64,000 nucleotides of DNA, taken from assembly GCA_030682255.1 (NCBI GenBank), contig JAUXOK010000028.1, positions 434,001-498,000 of the forward strand, in the 5' to 3' direction. This stretch comes from Bacteroidota bacterium (GTDB lineage: Bacteria; Bacteroidota; Bacteroidia; NS11-12g; UBA955). A model generated the notes under the pieces. That model did no database searches, had not been told where the DNA came from, and was given only the letters and a program-made list of their open reading frames with translations. The position numbers were made by a program, and so were the translations under genes. Shown here one piece after another: positions 35,349 through 46,700 of the stretch (the first letter of the stretch is position 1; each line of letters starts with the position of its first letter).

Positions 35349-36014
35349 TTATTTAGATTGAGTTAAAGAATCGTTTAATATGATTGGCATAGTTGTAGTT
35401 GATGCAACAGCAGGAATGTTTCCATTTTCATCCATTGCACTTAATCTTTTTACATAATCAGCAACAGCCCATCTCTCTCTAGGAGTCAAAGCATAAGCAT
35501 AGCTTCCCATGTTATTTTTACCGTAAGTTAAAACATGATAGATATTTCCAATTGGTAAATTTTTAATGTATGGATCTTGATAATTAGCCCAAGCTGGTTT
35601 TAAAACTGTTTGTTTAGTAGAAACCTTACCGTCATTGCCACCTTTTTCGCCATGACAAACAGAACAATATATCAAATAAAGTCTTTCGCCATTCAATTGT
35701 TCATTTTTTGTTAAATCAGAAGGTGCGACTAAAGAAGCTGATGCTGCATAACCTTCTGCAGTATTATCAAATGGATATTGATAATCCAATTGACCATTAG
35801 CTACTGTGCCTTTAACTGGTTCTCTCATTGTCATGTAATAAGGATTGTATCTGTATTTGGCAGTATCAGAAAACTGTGTCATAGGTTCATAACCTTTAGA
35901 ATAGTACATATCAGGGGCATATTCTATACCTGTGTTATCTCCTGAAGATTTTAACCAACATGAAGAAAGGGCAACTATTGAAAACGATAATATTATGTAT
36001 GTTAATTTGTTCAT
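35349..36014 (-). CDS. actE: Alternative complex III cytochrome c subunit ActE
   Basis: 221 residues. A lipobox (VALSSC, Cys19) anchors it to the membrane on the periplasmic side. One heme c motif, CSVCHG, is at about residue 117, with a downstream NNMGSYAYALTPRERWAVADYVK region that supplies the axial Met and closing helix of a class I cytochrome c. It carries electrons from the ActB/ActA core towards the oxidase. Confidence 0.92.
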   Translation of the reverse strand: MNKLTYIILSFSIVALSSCWLKSSGDNTGIEYAPDMYYSKGYEPMTQFSDTAKYRYNPYYMTMREPVKGTVANGQLDYQYPFDNTAEGYAASASLVAPSDLTKNEQLNGERLYLIYCSVCHGEKGGNDGKVSTKQTVLKPAWANYQDPYIKNLPIGNIYHVLTYGKNNMGSYAYALTPRERWAVADYVKRLSAMDENGNIPAVASTTTMPIILNDSLTQSK

Positions 36015-36035
36015 TTTGATAATTCTCTATAATTT

Positions 36036-36620
36036 CTATTTAGTAATATTAGCGTCTGTGAAATCCTCATAACCATGATTAGTTCTTTCTTTTACCTCAA
36101 CAGCACCACCATCAAACAACAAATTGGTTAGCTCTTCTTTATCAATAGCAGGATTATCTGAAGCAATAGCAACTATCATTCTATCGTCTGTTTGTCTCAT
36201 GTCTATTCTTTCAGAAGGCATTTTACCATGTAACATTTTGTTTCTTATAAAAAACAAAATAGCAATACCAAATGCAGTGAAAAGAATGGTACCCTCGAAC
36301 CAAACTGGCACATAACTCACCCCAAAACTAGGTTTGTTTCCAATTACGATTGGCCAATCATAAGACATTGTATACCATTGCAATGTACCTGCGCCAATAA
36401 ACCCTAATAAACCTGCCAAAAATGCACCTACTGGCAATAATGAACGTTTTAAGCCCATTGCTTTTTCAATTCCGTGAATCGGAAATGGAGAATAGCAATC
36501 GATGATGTCAAGTCCTTTTGAATGAACTTTGCCAACTGTACTTAAAAATTGATCTGGATTTTCGAATATTCCAAAAATCACTGTTTTGTTTTTATCTAAA
36601 AATAATTTTTTATCTATCAT
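36036..36620 (-). CDS. actD: Alternative complex III subunit ActD (DUF3341)
   Basis: 194 residues with the DUF3341 pattern: FGIFENPDQFLSTV, IIDCYSPFPIHGIEKAMGLKRSLLP, two membrane helices (about residues 63-83 and 105-125), then a cytoplasmic tail with DDRMIVAI. It is a structural membrane subunit with no cofactor. Position between actC and actE is the standard order. Confidence 0.92.
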   Translation of the reverse strand: MIDKKLFLDKNKTVIFGIFENPDQFLSTVGKVHSKGLDIIDCYSPFPIHGIEKAMGLKRSLLPVGAFLAGLLGFIGAGTLQWYTMSYDWPIVIGNKPSFGVSYVPVWFEGTILFTAFGIAILFFIRNKMLHGKMPSERIDMRQTDDRMIVAIASDNPAIDKEELTNLLFDGGAVEVKERTNHGYEDFTDANITK

Positions 36621-36641
36621 TTATTTGTTTTTTTAAAATGA

Positions 36642-37994
36642 TTATTCTCTGTTTTTCAAAATACTTTTAACTTCAGACATGTTAATTACAGGTAAAAACT
36701 TAGCAAATAAGAAGAAACATGTAAAGAACAATCCAAATGTGCCTAAGAAAATACCAATCTCAACCCATGTAGGCGAATACATCACCCAACCTGAAGGCAA
36801 ATATTCTCTGTGTAAGGATGTAACAATGATTACAAAACGCTCGAACCACATTCCTACGTTTACTACGATTGATAACATGAATATAAACCATGGTGTTGTT
36901 CTAGCCCATTTGAACCAAAATACTTGAGGAGCCACCAAGTTACAAGTCATCATACTCCAATAGGCCCACCAATAAGGTCCAGTTGCTCTGTTGATGAAAG
37001 CGTATTGTTCATAAACCACGCCAGAATAAGCCGCCACAAAAAACTCTGTGATATAAGCTAATCCAACCATAGTTCCTGTTAACATGACTACTTTACACAT
37101 AGCTTCTAAGTGACCAATCGTGATGTAATCTTGATAATTCATAACCTTTCTTGCTATGATTAATAAAGTTAAAACCATCCCAAATCCTGAGAAGATAGCA
37201 CCTGCTACGAAATATGGAGGAAAAATGGTTGTGTGCCATCCTGGAACAACCGAAGTTGCAAAGTCCATTGATACAATGGTGTGAACAGACAATACCAAAG
37301 GAGTTGATATACCAGCCAATATTAATGAAACTACCTCGTATCGGTTCCAAGTTCTAACTGAACCTGTCCAACCCATAGAGAAGAAATTATACCAAAATTT
37401 TCTACCAGCAGTAGTTGCTCTATCTCTAACTGTTGCGATATCTGGAATCATACCCAAATACCAAAACACTAATGATACTGAGAAATAGGTGGTAATCGCA
37501 AATACGTCCCAAAGTAATGGTGAGTGGAAATTACCCCAAAGTGAACCAAAAGCATTTGGTAAAGGTAATACCCAGTACATACCCACCCAAAGACGACCCA
37601 TATGGAACAATGGGAAAATGGCAGCACATAATACCGCAAAAATTGTCATTGCTTCTGCTGAACGGTTGATAGACATCCTCCATTTCTGACGGAATAACAA
37701 CAAAATTGCAGAAATCAAAGTACCTGCGTGACCAATACCAACCCAAAATACGAAATTGGTAATATCCCAACCCCATTGAACGGTTTTATTAAGTCCCCAA
37801 GTACCAATACCATACAACATGGTGATTGTTAGCGTTAATGCCAATAAACCAAAAAATATAACGGCTAAAGTAAAACCTACTTTCCAAGATGTGGATGGTT
37901 TGTTTTCGATAGGGCGACAAATTTCAGTTGTAACATCGTGTAAGGTTTTTTCACCTGTTACAAGTTTGGGTCTTATTACTGAATCGTGAATCAT
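36642..37994 (-). CDS. actC: Alternative complex III subunit ActC (NrfD-like)
   Basis: 450 residues with about ten membrane helices. The NrfD/PsrC family is indicated by [69 protein letters not shown] and [17 protein letters not shown]. It should contain the main quinol oxidation site facing ActB. Confidence 0.94.
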   Translation of the reverse strand: MIHDSVIRPKLVTGEKTLHDVTTEICRPIENKPSTSWKVGFTLAVIFFGLLALTLTITMLYGIGTWGLNKTVQWGWDITNFVFWVGIGHAGTLISAILLLFRQKWRMSINRSAEAMTIFAVLCAAIFPLFHMGRLWVGMYWVLPLPNAFGSLWGNFHSPLLWDVFAITTYFSVSLVFWYLGMIPDIATVRDRATTAGRKFWYNFFSMGWTGSVRTWNRYEVVSLILAGISTPLVLSVHTIVSMDFATSVVPGWHTTIFPPYFVAGAIFSGFGMVLTLLIIARKVMNYQDYITIGHLEAMCKVVMLTGTMVGLAYITEFFVAAYSGVVYEQYAFINRATGPYWWAYWSMMTCNLVAPQVFWFKWARTTPWFIFMLSIVVNVGMWFERFVIIVTSLHREYLPSGWVMYSPTWVEIGIFLGTFGLFFTCFFLFAKFLPVINMSEVKSILKNRE

Positions 37995-38018
37995 TTCTTA
38001 TTTATTAATATTGAGTAA

Positions 38019-41000
38019 TTATGCGTTTGAATTTTCTGTGTCTCTTACTTTAGTTAAATATTTAACAGCAGTTTGTGTGTTTAACTCTTCTAAAACTCTA
38101 TATGAACGTTCGTTTAAGAATAATTTTCTCACTTCACTGTTAACATCGTTAACATCTCCAAAAACGATAGCATTAGCTGGACAAGCTCTTTGACAAGCTG
38201 TTTTTACTTCGCCATCATTCAAGGTTCTTTTTTCTCTTTTTGCTTTCACTTTTCCAGCTTGAATAGATTGAACGCACATGCTACATTTCTCCATCACCCC
38301 TCTTGTTCTAACTGTAACATCAGGATTGATAACCATCTTACCTAAATCATTGTTGAAATGGAAATCAAATTTATCGTTGTCGTTGTATCTAAACCAGTTA
38401 AATCTTCTAACTTTATAAGGACAGTTGTTTGCACAATATTTTGTACCAATACATCTGTTATATGTCATTTGATTTAAACCTTCTGTACTATGCGTAGTTG
38501 CCAATACTGGACAAACGGTTTCGCAAGGCGCCTGACCACAATGTTGACACATCATTGGTTGGTGAACCACTTTTACATTTTCCCAATGTTCGTACTGTGA
38601 ACCTTCTGCTTTTTTATCGGCTATTTCTAAACCTTTTTCTTTGGTGATAAATGCACCTTCAAATTGAGAATCAGTTTTATCTACTAAACCTTTTTTATCT
38701 TCAAATGCAAAATATCTATCAATTCTGATCCAATGCATTTCTCTTCTTCTTCTAACCTCAGCTCTTCCAACTACAGGTACGTTATTTTCAACACTGCAAC
38801 TTACAACACATGCTGAACAACCCGTACAAGCATTTAAGTCGATAGCCATAGCCCAATGGTGATTTGGAGCACCTTCTTTTTTGTAATCCTTGGTTTCCCA
38901 TAAGGTATACAAATGTGGAACTACTTGATTATTACCAGCTTTGGGGTCTTTTTTGTATTCGTTAAAAGTTGTTTCTTTTACAATTGCTCTGCCTTCTATC
39001 GAATGGTGTGTTTGTGTTTGAGCTAATTCATAAGAACCAGAAATTTTTTCAATTTTAACACCATTTAAAACATAATTAAACGCATTGTTTGTATAACTTA
39101 CAAATGGGAAAGCATTTTTACCAATTGAATCGAAAGCACCTTTTTCGCCAATTTTACCTTTTCTTCCGTAACCCAAAGCCAAACCTACAGTTTGATTGCT
39201 TTGACCTGGTTGAATAAATACTGGCATTGCTTTTAATGAAACACTTCCTAAAGTTAAATTGACTAGGTCACCGTTTTGGATGCCTTTATTTTCAGCCAAT
39301 GCTTTTGGTAATGAAACATAATTGTCCCAAGTTACTTTACTGATTGGGTCTGGAGTTTCTTGAACTAACGGATTATTGCTAATTGCGCCATCTTTAACAG
39401 CAATATTTTGATACAAAATCAAATCTATTTCATTATTGCGTCCAACTGATTTTTCCAATTCGCTTACTAAATTATTTAAGCTGATTGCAAATGAAGGTAT
39501 TGTGCTAGCAATAGGAGCATTTGTGAATATTCCACCATCGTGTAATGCTTTATTAAATGCATCGTCTGCAGATACGCCATTAGTTGCCCATACTTTTCTG
39601 ATGTATAAATAATATGGAGAGGCCTCATTTTTTTGGTTGTAGATACCTTTTTTAGCAAAAGGATCATTTTCCAAACTTGCTGCTACTCCTGCCCAATTCA
39701 TCAAAGATTCTTGTGCTTGACGAGTTTTAAATACAGGAGAAATTGTAGGTTGACTTAACTGATAAATACCAGCTTTAGGCTCAGCATCATTCCAAGATTC
39801 TAAGAAATGATGATCAGGCGCGATGTATTGACATAATGTAGCAGTTTCATCTTTCGTTCCTGAGAAAGAAACTGATAATTTGGTTTTCTTTAATCCTTCA
39901 ACAATTACATTTGATAATGGAGAATTGTAAACTGGATTGGTATTATAGAAAATTACTGCTTGATAAGCTCCAGCTTTTAAATCGTTTGAAAACTGAACAA
40001 AATCAGCGTCAACACCTTTGTATTGATTTGAATGATTGTCTAAATCAATTGTATTGCCATAATTACCAAGTAAAATATTAATACCATTAATAACAGATTG
40101 AATTGCAGGATTATTAGACCCAGAAACAACTATGGCATTGCCTTTTTCAGTCCACAAAGCTTTAGCGGTTTGTTTAATAGCTCCTCCAGCTAAATCACCT
40201 GTTTTAGCCATTGAAATCTGAGACCCGCCAGACAATTGTGCTAACTCATTGTATAAAGCCACCACATAAATAGCTTCATTAGAGGTTTTCATTGGGAATC
40301 TATAATCAGCATTAGAACCTGTTAATGAAAGATTACTTTCAAAAACGATGGTTTTTAATACTTTTTCTGATCCTTCAACTTTTCTTTTTGCAGACCAAGC
40401 TTTAGTAAATTCAACTGGTGAAATCCAAGTACCTAAGAAATCAGCACCAAAACTTACGACAACATTTGCCTTATCAAAATGATATGATGGAATCACTTGT
40501 TTGCCAAAAGAATCTTTATTAGCGGAAAGTATACCTGAATAACTGACTGCATCATAAGAAATATGGTTAGCAGTTGTATATTTAGTTTTAAATTCATTGA
40601 TTACAGCCAATGTTGATGGACTGTGAATTGTACCAGAAACAATGGCAATTTTACCACCTGCAGATGCTATGCTATTTAAAGAAGTTTGTATTTCACTGTC
40701 TAAATCTTTCCAATCGATGTTGTCGCCATCTTTAGTTGGGCCATCCAATCTTTCAGTATCATACAAACCTAAAATTGACGCTTGACCAGTAGCACATAAT
40801 CCACCTTTTGATATAGGTGAATTGACGTTTCCATCAATTTTGATTGGTCTGCCTTCTCTTGTTTTAATGGTAGTTCCACAAGCTGTTGAGCAAGCACCAC
40901 AAGTAGAGTTATAGTAATTGGCTACACCTGGTGTAATTTCTTCAGGTTTTACCAAATAGGGAACAATATTTCTAACAGGAGTTGAATTACAAGCAGCTAA

Positions 41001-41192
41001 GGAAACTGCAGCTACGCTAAAACCGAAGAATTTTAAAAAATCTCTTCTGTTCGCGGTTAAACCCATGTTATTTTCACTAAATACTTCATCAAGAGGTAAA
41101 GCTTCATTAAACTCATTTTTTTGAGCTGCTAAAAACTCTTTAGTTCTTAGTAACTCTTCTTCACCTTTCCAGTATAATTGTTTTTTTGCCAT
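38019..41192 (-). CDS. actB: Alternative complex III subunit ActB (molybdopterin-like/iron-sulphur fusion)
   Basis: 1057 residues. A Tat-like signal NRRDFLKFFGFSVAAVSLAAC is at about residues 48-68. The N-terminal domain resembles molybdopterin oxidoreductases, with the Cys set CGACSTACG and GLCATGQ, but ActB proteins are not thought to bind the cofactor. The C-terminal part is a polyferredoxin domain: CTGCSACVVSC, CQHCGQAPCETVCP, CIGTKYCANNCPY and CSMCVQSI...CQRACP. It transfers electrons from the quinol site to ActA. It lies in the operon between actA and actC with short gaps. Confidence 0.95.
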   Translation of the reverse strand: MAKKQLYWKGEEELLRTKEFLAAQKNEFNEALPLDEVFSENNMGLTANRRDFLKFFGFSVAAVSLAACNSTPVRNIVPYLVKPEEITPGVANYYNSTCGACSTACGTTIKTREGRPIKIDGNVNSPISKGGLCATGQASILGLYDTERLDGPTKDGDNIDWKDLDSEIQTSLNSIASAGGKIAIVSGTIHSPSTLAVINEFKTKYTTANHISYDAVSYSGILSANKDSFGKQVIPSYHFDKANVVVSFGADFLGTWISPVEFTKAWSAKRKVEGSEKVLKTIVFESNLSLTGSNADYRFPMKTSNEAIYVVALYNELAQLSGGSQISMAKTGDLAGGAIKQTAKALWTEKGNAIVVSGSNNPAIQSVINGINILLGNYGNTIDLDNHSNQYKGVDADFVQFSNDLKAGAYQAVIFYNTNPVYNSPLSNVIVEGLKKTKLSVSFSGTKDETATLCQYIAPDHHFLESWNDAEPKAGIYQLSQPTISPVFKTRQAQESLMNWAGVAASLENDPFAKKGIYNQKNEASPYYLYIRKVWATNGVSADDAFNKALHDGGIFTNAPIASTIPSFAISLNNLVSELEKSVGRNNEIDLILYQNIAVKDGAISNNPLVQETPDPISKVTWDNYVSLPKALAENKGIQNGDLVNLTLGSVSLKAMPVFIQPGQSNQTVGLALGYGRKGKIGEKGAFDSIGKNAFPFVSYTNNAFNYVLNGVKIEKISGSYELAQTQTHHSIEGRAIVKETTFNEYKKDPKAGNNQVVPHLYTLWETKDYKKEGAPNHHWAMAIDLNACTGCSACVVSCSVENNVPVVGRAEVRRRREMHWIRIDRYFAFEDKKGLVDKTDSQFEGAFITKEKGLEIADKKAEGSQYEHWENVKVVHQPMMCQHCGQAPCETVCPVLATTHSTEGLNQMTYNRCIGTKYCANNCPYKVRRFNWFRYNDNDKFDFHFNNDLGKMVINPDVTVRTRGVMEKCSMCVQSIQAGKVKAKREKRTLNDGEVKTACQRACPANAIVFGDVNDVNSEVRKLFLNERSYRVLEELNTQTAVKYLTKVRDTENSNA

Positions 41193-41225
41193 TATATTTT
41201 GATTAGCCTTTTATATTAAAATTGA

Positions 41226-42557
41226 TTAGTAGTGACATTTAGAACATTCTAAAGCACCATTGTTTGCCGGTTTGATATCTATTTTACCATCTTTGGTAAA
41301 GTATTTTGCATAAGATGAGTTTTTGTCATCTTTTTCTGCTTTGATCTTAGCGTGTAGTTTTTCGTAATATGGATTGTTTTCAACATCTATGTTACGTTCT
41401 CTATGACAATTGATACACCATCCCATTTGAAGTGTAGAATATTGTTGAACAACTTCCATTTCTTGAATTGGACCGTGACATGTTTGACAAGAAACGCCAG
41501 CACTTGTGTGCATACTATGATTAAAAAATGCGTGGTCTGGTAAGTTATGTATTCTTATCCAACGAATTGGTTTTGGATTGTTTCCGTATTGTTCGCCAGC
41601 AGCTTTATCAGGATCATAATCCATAGCAGCATATATTTTTTTGATTTCTGGTGAAATCTCTCCGTTGTATTTATCCCTTAATTGAACACCTTTGTGGCAA
41701 TTCATACAAGTATTTACACTTGGTACACTTGCTTGTTTAGATTTATCAACCGTTGAGTGACAGTATTTGCAATCGATGCCTAACTCACCAGCGTGTAATT
41801 TATGAGAATATTTAATTGGTTGCTCTGGTGCATATCCTTGTTGAACACCAATTTCAGTAACACCGAAATAAAAACCATAAGCCGCTAAACCACCTAAAAC
41901 AATACTACCAACTGCCATTTTAAAGATGGTAGGATTGGTTCTTTTTTTGTAATATTCAAACTTAGTTTTAAAAGCACTTGGAGCACTTTCTTCTTCTTTT
42001 TCGTCTTCAATTTCACTCACCGATTGTTTAAGTGAGTTTTTAGTTTTTCTTAATACCAATAATAAAATAGTAAGAACAACAATTAAAAACAACAAGATAT
42101 AAAGTGTAGTTTGAGAATAGAAATTCACTTCTTGTGGAGCACCATCGGTTACAACAGCTTTTGGAGCTGGTGGTGTCCATTCTTTAAAATATGTAATAAT
42201 TGTTCCAACTTGAGCTTCGGTCAAATTTTCGAAATTATTCATGGCAGCGCCACCATATTCATTGAATATAGCTATTGCATCTTTGTCACCACTTGCTCTG
42301 AGAGCTTCGTTGTTACGAATCCATTTAACTAACCATTCATCGGAACGTCTGGTGTGGACACCCTGAAGGGCAGGTCCAAGTTGTTTGGAGTTCATTGCGT
42401 GACAAGAGGTACAATTGGCTTTGAATAAGGCTTCGCCAGCTAATGCATCAGCAGACAATGCAGCATCTTGTGCAAATAAGCTCAAATTGAGCAATAAAAC
42501 AATTGATAAAACGACTGTTTTAAATTGGAAGATTTTCTTTGTAGGGTGATTAACCAT
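41226..42557 (-). CDS. actA: Alternative complex III multiheme subunit ActA with fused cytochrome c domain
   Basis: 443 residues. A signal peptide ends near LFAQ, then comes a class I cytochrome c domain (ANCTSCHAMNSKQLGPAL), a membrane helix (about residues 150-170), a second one (about 213-230) and a pentaheme domain. Heme motifs in order are CTSCH, CKYCH, CMNCH, CQTCH, CINCH and CSKCH, six in total. The extra N-terminal monoheme domain is a fusion compared with the five-heme ActA of other phyla. It is the first gene of the operon. Confidence 0.95.
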   Translation of the reverse strand: MVNHPTKKIFQFKTVVLSIVLLLNLSLFAQDAALSADALAGEALFKANCTSCHAMNSKQLGPALQGVHTRRSDEWLVKWIRNNEALRASGDKDAIAIFNEYGGAAMNNFENLTEAQVGTIITYFKEWTPPAPKAVVTDGAPQEVNFYSQTTLYILLFLIVVLTILLLVLRKTKNSLKQSVSEIEDEKEEESAPSAFKTKFEYYKKRTNPTIFKMAVGSIVLGGLAAYGFYFGVTEIGVQQGYAPEQPIKYSHKLHAGELGIDCKYCHSTVDKSKQASVPSVNTCMNCHKGVQLRDKYNGEISPEIKKIYAAMDYDPDKAAGEQYGNNPKPIRWIRIHNLPDHAFFNHSMHTSAGVSCQTCHGPIQEMEVVQQYSTLQMGWCINCHRERNIDVENNPYYEKLHAKIKAEKDDKNSSYAKYFTKDGKIDIKPANNGALECSKCHY

Positions 42558-42598
42558 GTTTTAAATATGACTGAATAATGACAATTCTAATTAGTTCG

Positions 42599-42606
42599 CA
42601 AATATA
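42599..42606 (-). promoter_or_regulatory. -7 element (TATATTTG) of the act operon
   Basis: An exact TAnnTTTG match on the minus strand, 41 nt before the actA ATG. Unlike many genes in this window the operon therefore has a true 5' leader. The rest of the 187-bp gap up to 42744 shows nothing clear. Confidence 0.55.
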
Positions 42607-42744
42607 TTGCGGTTTAGGGCAATGTAAAAAGTATTTATTAACAAATAATTCAATTTAGTATATTTCTAAATAATACAAATAAAGATATGATTTACAGATA
42701 ATTAAAATAAAATTTTGAAATCAACTAAATATCTGCTTTAAAAT

Positions 42745-43659
42745 TTAATAAACAATCAACTTTTCGGTGAATAATTGATTATTGCTAGAAATTTTAAGAA
42801 TGTAAACCCCTTTTGCTAAAAGTTCTGTAGACTCAGTTATCAATTTATCTTTATCAATTTCGATAGATTTGATAGATTTTCCCTCGGAATTTATAATTTC
42901 TAATTGAGCATTTGATTGGCTTAGTAATGTAAAATAATTTTGACTTTGACCTAATGTGTAATTAACATTAGAAATGCTTCTTAAAGAAGTACTAGGCGAA
43001 GTTGTTGGATTAAAAGTATACACCTGACCATTTAAAGGGTGTGTTGGAATACCGGCAAATGCGAGAGCGTTCATAACCCTTATTAGTGAGGGATTAGCAG
43101 CAGTTCCAGAAATAGCAAGATAAGGACTATTATCAGCATCAATAAATCCATAATAGAACGAAGTGAAGTTTAAATCTGTAATAACATTGGGACCAAATCT
43201 GAACTCAAATTTACTTGAAGTTTCATAAAACCACATTTGATAGTTGGCAGAATACTCTTCTTGAGGATCTTGTAATTGAGCGTTGATATTTTTATATTGA
43301 ACTTTTAATATTCTATTGGGAGTTGTTCCATTAATTACATATGATATTGGTGACAAAGCAGAGTTATCATCTTGAGGGATATAATTATCTGACCCCATGA
43401 AAATATTATCAGCTCCACTTTGTGTAAAATAAACACTATTGATTCCAACGTACATTGTATCATATTCTACACCAAAATATTTAAATTTGAAAGGCAAAGA
43501 AATTGTAAAATCATCATAATCCCAAACCTGATTGATGAGAGTAGTTTCTGTCAAATCAGTATAAGTAGCACTTGAATGTGTAAAAGAATACTCTGTTTGT
43601 GAAGTTAAATTAAAACTAGCCAAAAGAGTCAATAAAAATAAAGTAGATTTTTTAATCAT
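42745..43659 (-). CDS. Secreted protein with T9SS type A sorting domain
   Basis: 304 residues. A signal peptide ends near LTSQ (residue 21). The main domain of about 190 residues is beta-rich (FTISLPFKFKYFGVEYDTMYVGINSVYF, NRILKVQYKNINAQ, SSKFEFRFGP), a pattern seen in lectin-like or jelly-roll surface modules of Bacteroidota. The C-terminal 75 residues (LEIINSEGKSIKSIEI, KGVYILKISSNNQLFTEKLIVY) are a type A sorting domain. Substrate or ligand unknown. Confidence 0.75.
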   Translation of the reverse strand: MIKKSTLFLLTLLASFNLTSQTEYSFTHSSATYTDLTETTLINQVWDYDDFTISLPFKFKYFGVEYDTMYVGINSVYFTQSGADNIFMGSDNYIPQDDNSALSPISYVINGTTPNRILKVQYKNINAQLQDPQEEYSANYQMWFYETSSKFEFRFGPNVITDLNFTSFYYGFIDADNSPYLAISGTAANPSLIRVMNALAFAGIPTHPLNGQVYTFNPTTSPSTSLRSISNVNYTLGQSQNYFTLLSQSNAQLEIINSEGKSIKSIEIDKDKLITESTELLAKGVYILKISSNNQLFTEKLIVY

Positions 43660-43710
43660 GTTAATATAAATTTAATGCAATATTAAATCAATTTCATTAA
43701 AAATAAAAAT

Positions 43711-46700
43711 TTAAGGCATCACTGTCACAGTGCCTTTTTGGGTATAAAATTTACCATCCCAACCTTTATAGGTTACTATCCACACAAACACATCATTCAT
43801 TGCTAATCTATTTCTGGTGATACCATCCCATTGATTGCCTTTAAAATCATTTTGCCACACTTTTTCGCCCCATCTGTTAAAAACTTTTATTTCAAATTCT
43901 TTAACAAAAGCATGTGAAACGCCCCAAACATCATTAAATCCATCACCATTGGGTGAAAACGCATTGGGTACATATACCTGTGGTGGTTGAATCAATCTAA
44001 TCTCATTAGACAAACTGCTGGCATTAAAACCACTGTTTTTAAAATTCCCTTCGTAAGCTCTAACTGAATAAAAATAAGCACCCCACCATAAATCTAATTC
44101 ATCATCTATAAAAGTTCTCAGTAAATTATTATCGGTTCTCAAGCGCATAACGCCTGTGTCAACTCGTCTAAACAATTCATAATTTCTTACACCACCTGCC
44201 CAATCTCTATATGCTGTCCAATCTAAATCAAAATTTAAATGTCCTGCATCTCCTTTTAATACAATATTACATGCTTCATTGCTTGGATTGCTGTAATGTC
44301 CACATTTATCGTTAACAACAGTTTTGTAACAATAAATCCTTTCGGATACTTTCACATCTTCGTCTAAATAAGATGTATCATCAATATTTCTAAGTGTTGC
44401 TATTTTTCTAAAATTGGATGTTAATTCATTGTTGGTTTCTGAACGGTATATATCATAATATCCAAAATCTTCTTCTCTACTTTTAAACCAACTTAACAAT
44501 AAATTCTTATTATCTTGAACGGTTACATAATTGTTGTAAGTAGAATCTATTGGAATATTAAATTCTTTGGTTGTGCTTATATTAATCGTTCCCTGAAATT
44601 GTTGATTACAAACATTATATGCTATCATAAAATAGCGATAGTTATTTAACCTTGGGTCATTAGGCAAATTATCTCTAATAATTCCATTGGTATTAGATGT
44701 TATTGTATCTATAGTTCTGATACTTCCATTGGGATTTTCACGATACAAAATAACATGTTTGAAATATCTATTAATCTCAAAAGCATTCCATGATAAATCC
44801 AATGAATTACCATCTCTGAAAGATAAACAAAAAACATCAGGAGTTATTGACAAGGGAGGAGCTTTAACTACAATTTTAATGGTAGCAAAATTACTATCCT
44901 GGGTTGGGCAACCTTTATCATAAACTTTTACTTTCAATAGAATGGTATCTAATCCAATATGTTGACATCCACTTAAAAATCTAATTTTGGTTAAAATACT
45001 ATTCCCCGTTGGCATTTTGTTTGTTTCCACTATAAATGGTCTTGGCAACGGAAAATTAGGATTTTCGAAAGGTTCTCCTTCTAAAACCACATGTAAACTA
45101 TCTGCTAAATCTAAATCACTTGCTTCTAATTCAAAAGCCAATGAATCTGTTGCTAATATTTCGTAAATAGAATCCTTTACGATTGGTTTTCTATTTAAAT
45201 TCTCAAAATCAAACTTAAAAATAGCATTGTTGCAATTATCTGATCGATTAGTTCTACTCCAAACATCAGGTGTTGTAGGGAATAAACTTTGTCCGCCACA
45301 TCCAGCACAAACAGAATGATAAACGATACCTTTTTTATCAAATCTACTGGTGCCACCATCCACATGTTCATTTGCTGGATTAGCCAAAGAACCTCTTCCT
45401 CCAATAAATGTGGCATATTGCAACTCATTTAAATTTTTGCTAAAAACAGCTAAGTAGAAATCATTACCATCTGTAGTTTTTTGATAAGCATCTAAACTAA
45501 AAGGCATCCCATTGGTATTGCCACCTCTAAAACCACCAATTTCATTACCACCCCAACCTGAAATAAATATCCTTTCACATTCATCCACCAAAAAAGCTGT
45601 TGGCGATAAATCTGGCAATGTTTTATTAGGACCACCAAATGTAGTTTCTAATTCAATAGCAGATAAATCAGCGTTGAACTTTTTAATAAACATTTTTCCA
45701 TTGGCATTGCGATAAGCTGAATTACTAACACCCATTGCTCCTTCTGTTTGACCAAAGATAAAGGGTTTGCCGTATTTATCTGTCTTAACAAAATAACTCT
45801 GATCATAAGTATTTGTTCCAACAAAAGTCATTTTTGCAAAAGCGCCTGAATTTCTATTTAAAGCAATGATAAATCCATCTGATTTACCTCCAAAATTATT
45901 AGCACTTAATCCATTGAGGTTGTATCCAAAATTTAGAGTATTTGACCCGCCAGTAATAAACAAATCGTTGTTTAATCCTAAATCTATGCCATAAACCGCA
46001 TCGTGTTCATTACCGCCTACAAAAGAACTGAACAACAAACTGCTTAAATCTGCGTTTAATTTAAAAACACAACCATCTTGTTTGCCTCCATAAGTATTGT
46101 CGAAAGCATTCACCATGGGGAAATCTATAGAATTGGTGCTAGTTGCAACATAAACATTGTCTAATTCATCCAATAAAATCTCTCCTCTAAAATCATCTGC
46201 ATAATTATACAACAAAGGTGTAACAGTTCCTGATGGTCTATCCCCATTTAATCCATCAAAACTACTCCCGCCAACAAAAGTACCCGACAACAATTGTGTA
46301 CCATCTTCTGAGAATTTAACAATAAAAACATCAGATAATCCCCTGTGGTTATTTTGATAAGGCGTTCCATTTCCAAGAGGAAAATCCGTTGATTTGGTAG
46401 AGCCCATCACCATTAATTGATGTTTACTATCCACAATCATGCTGTGAGGTTGATCATTGGCAGTGCTTCCACCTAAATAGGTTGAATATAATAAAGTTTT
46501 GCCATCGCTTGAGTATTTCGTAATGCCACAATCTCTTGCAACATAGCCAATACTTCTTAACTCTTCGTTACCTCCTTGAAAATCTACTTGGAAAGATCCT
46601 GTGGTTGTCGGAAAACCAAAATCAAAAACGGTACCACCTGCATAAGCGTTGCCCATAGAATCAAAGGTTGCTGTATATCCAAAATTATCAGCTCTAGAAC

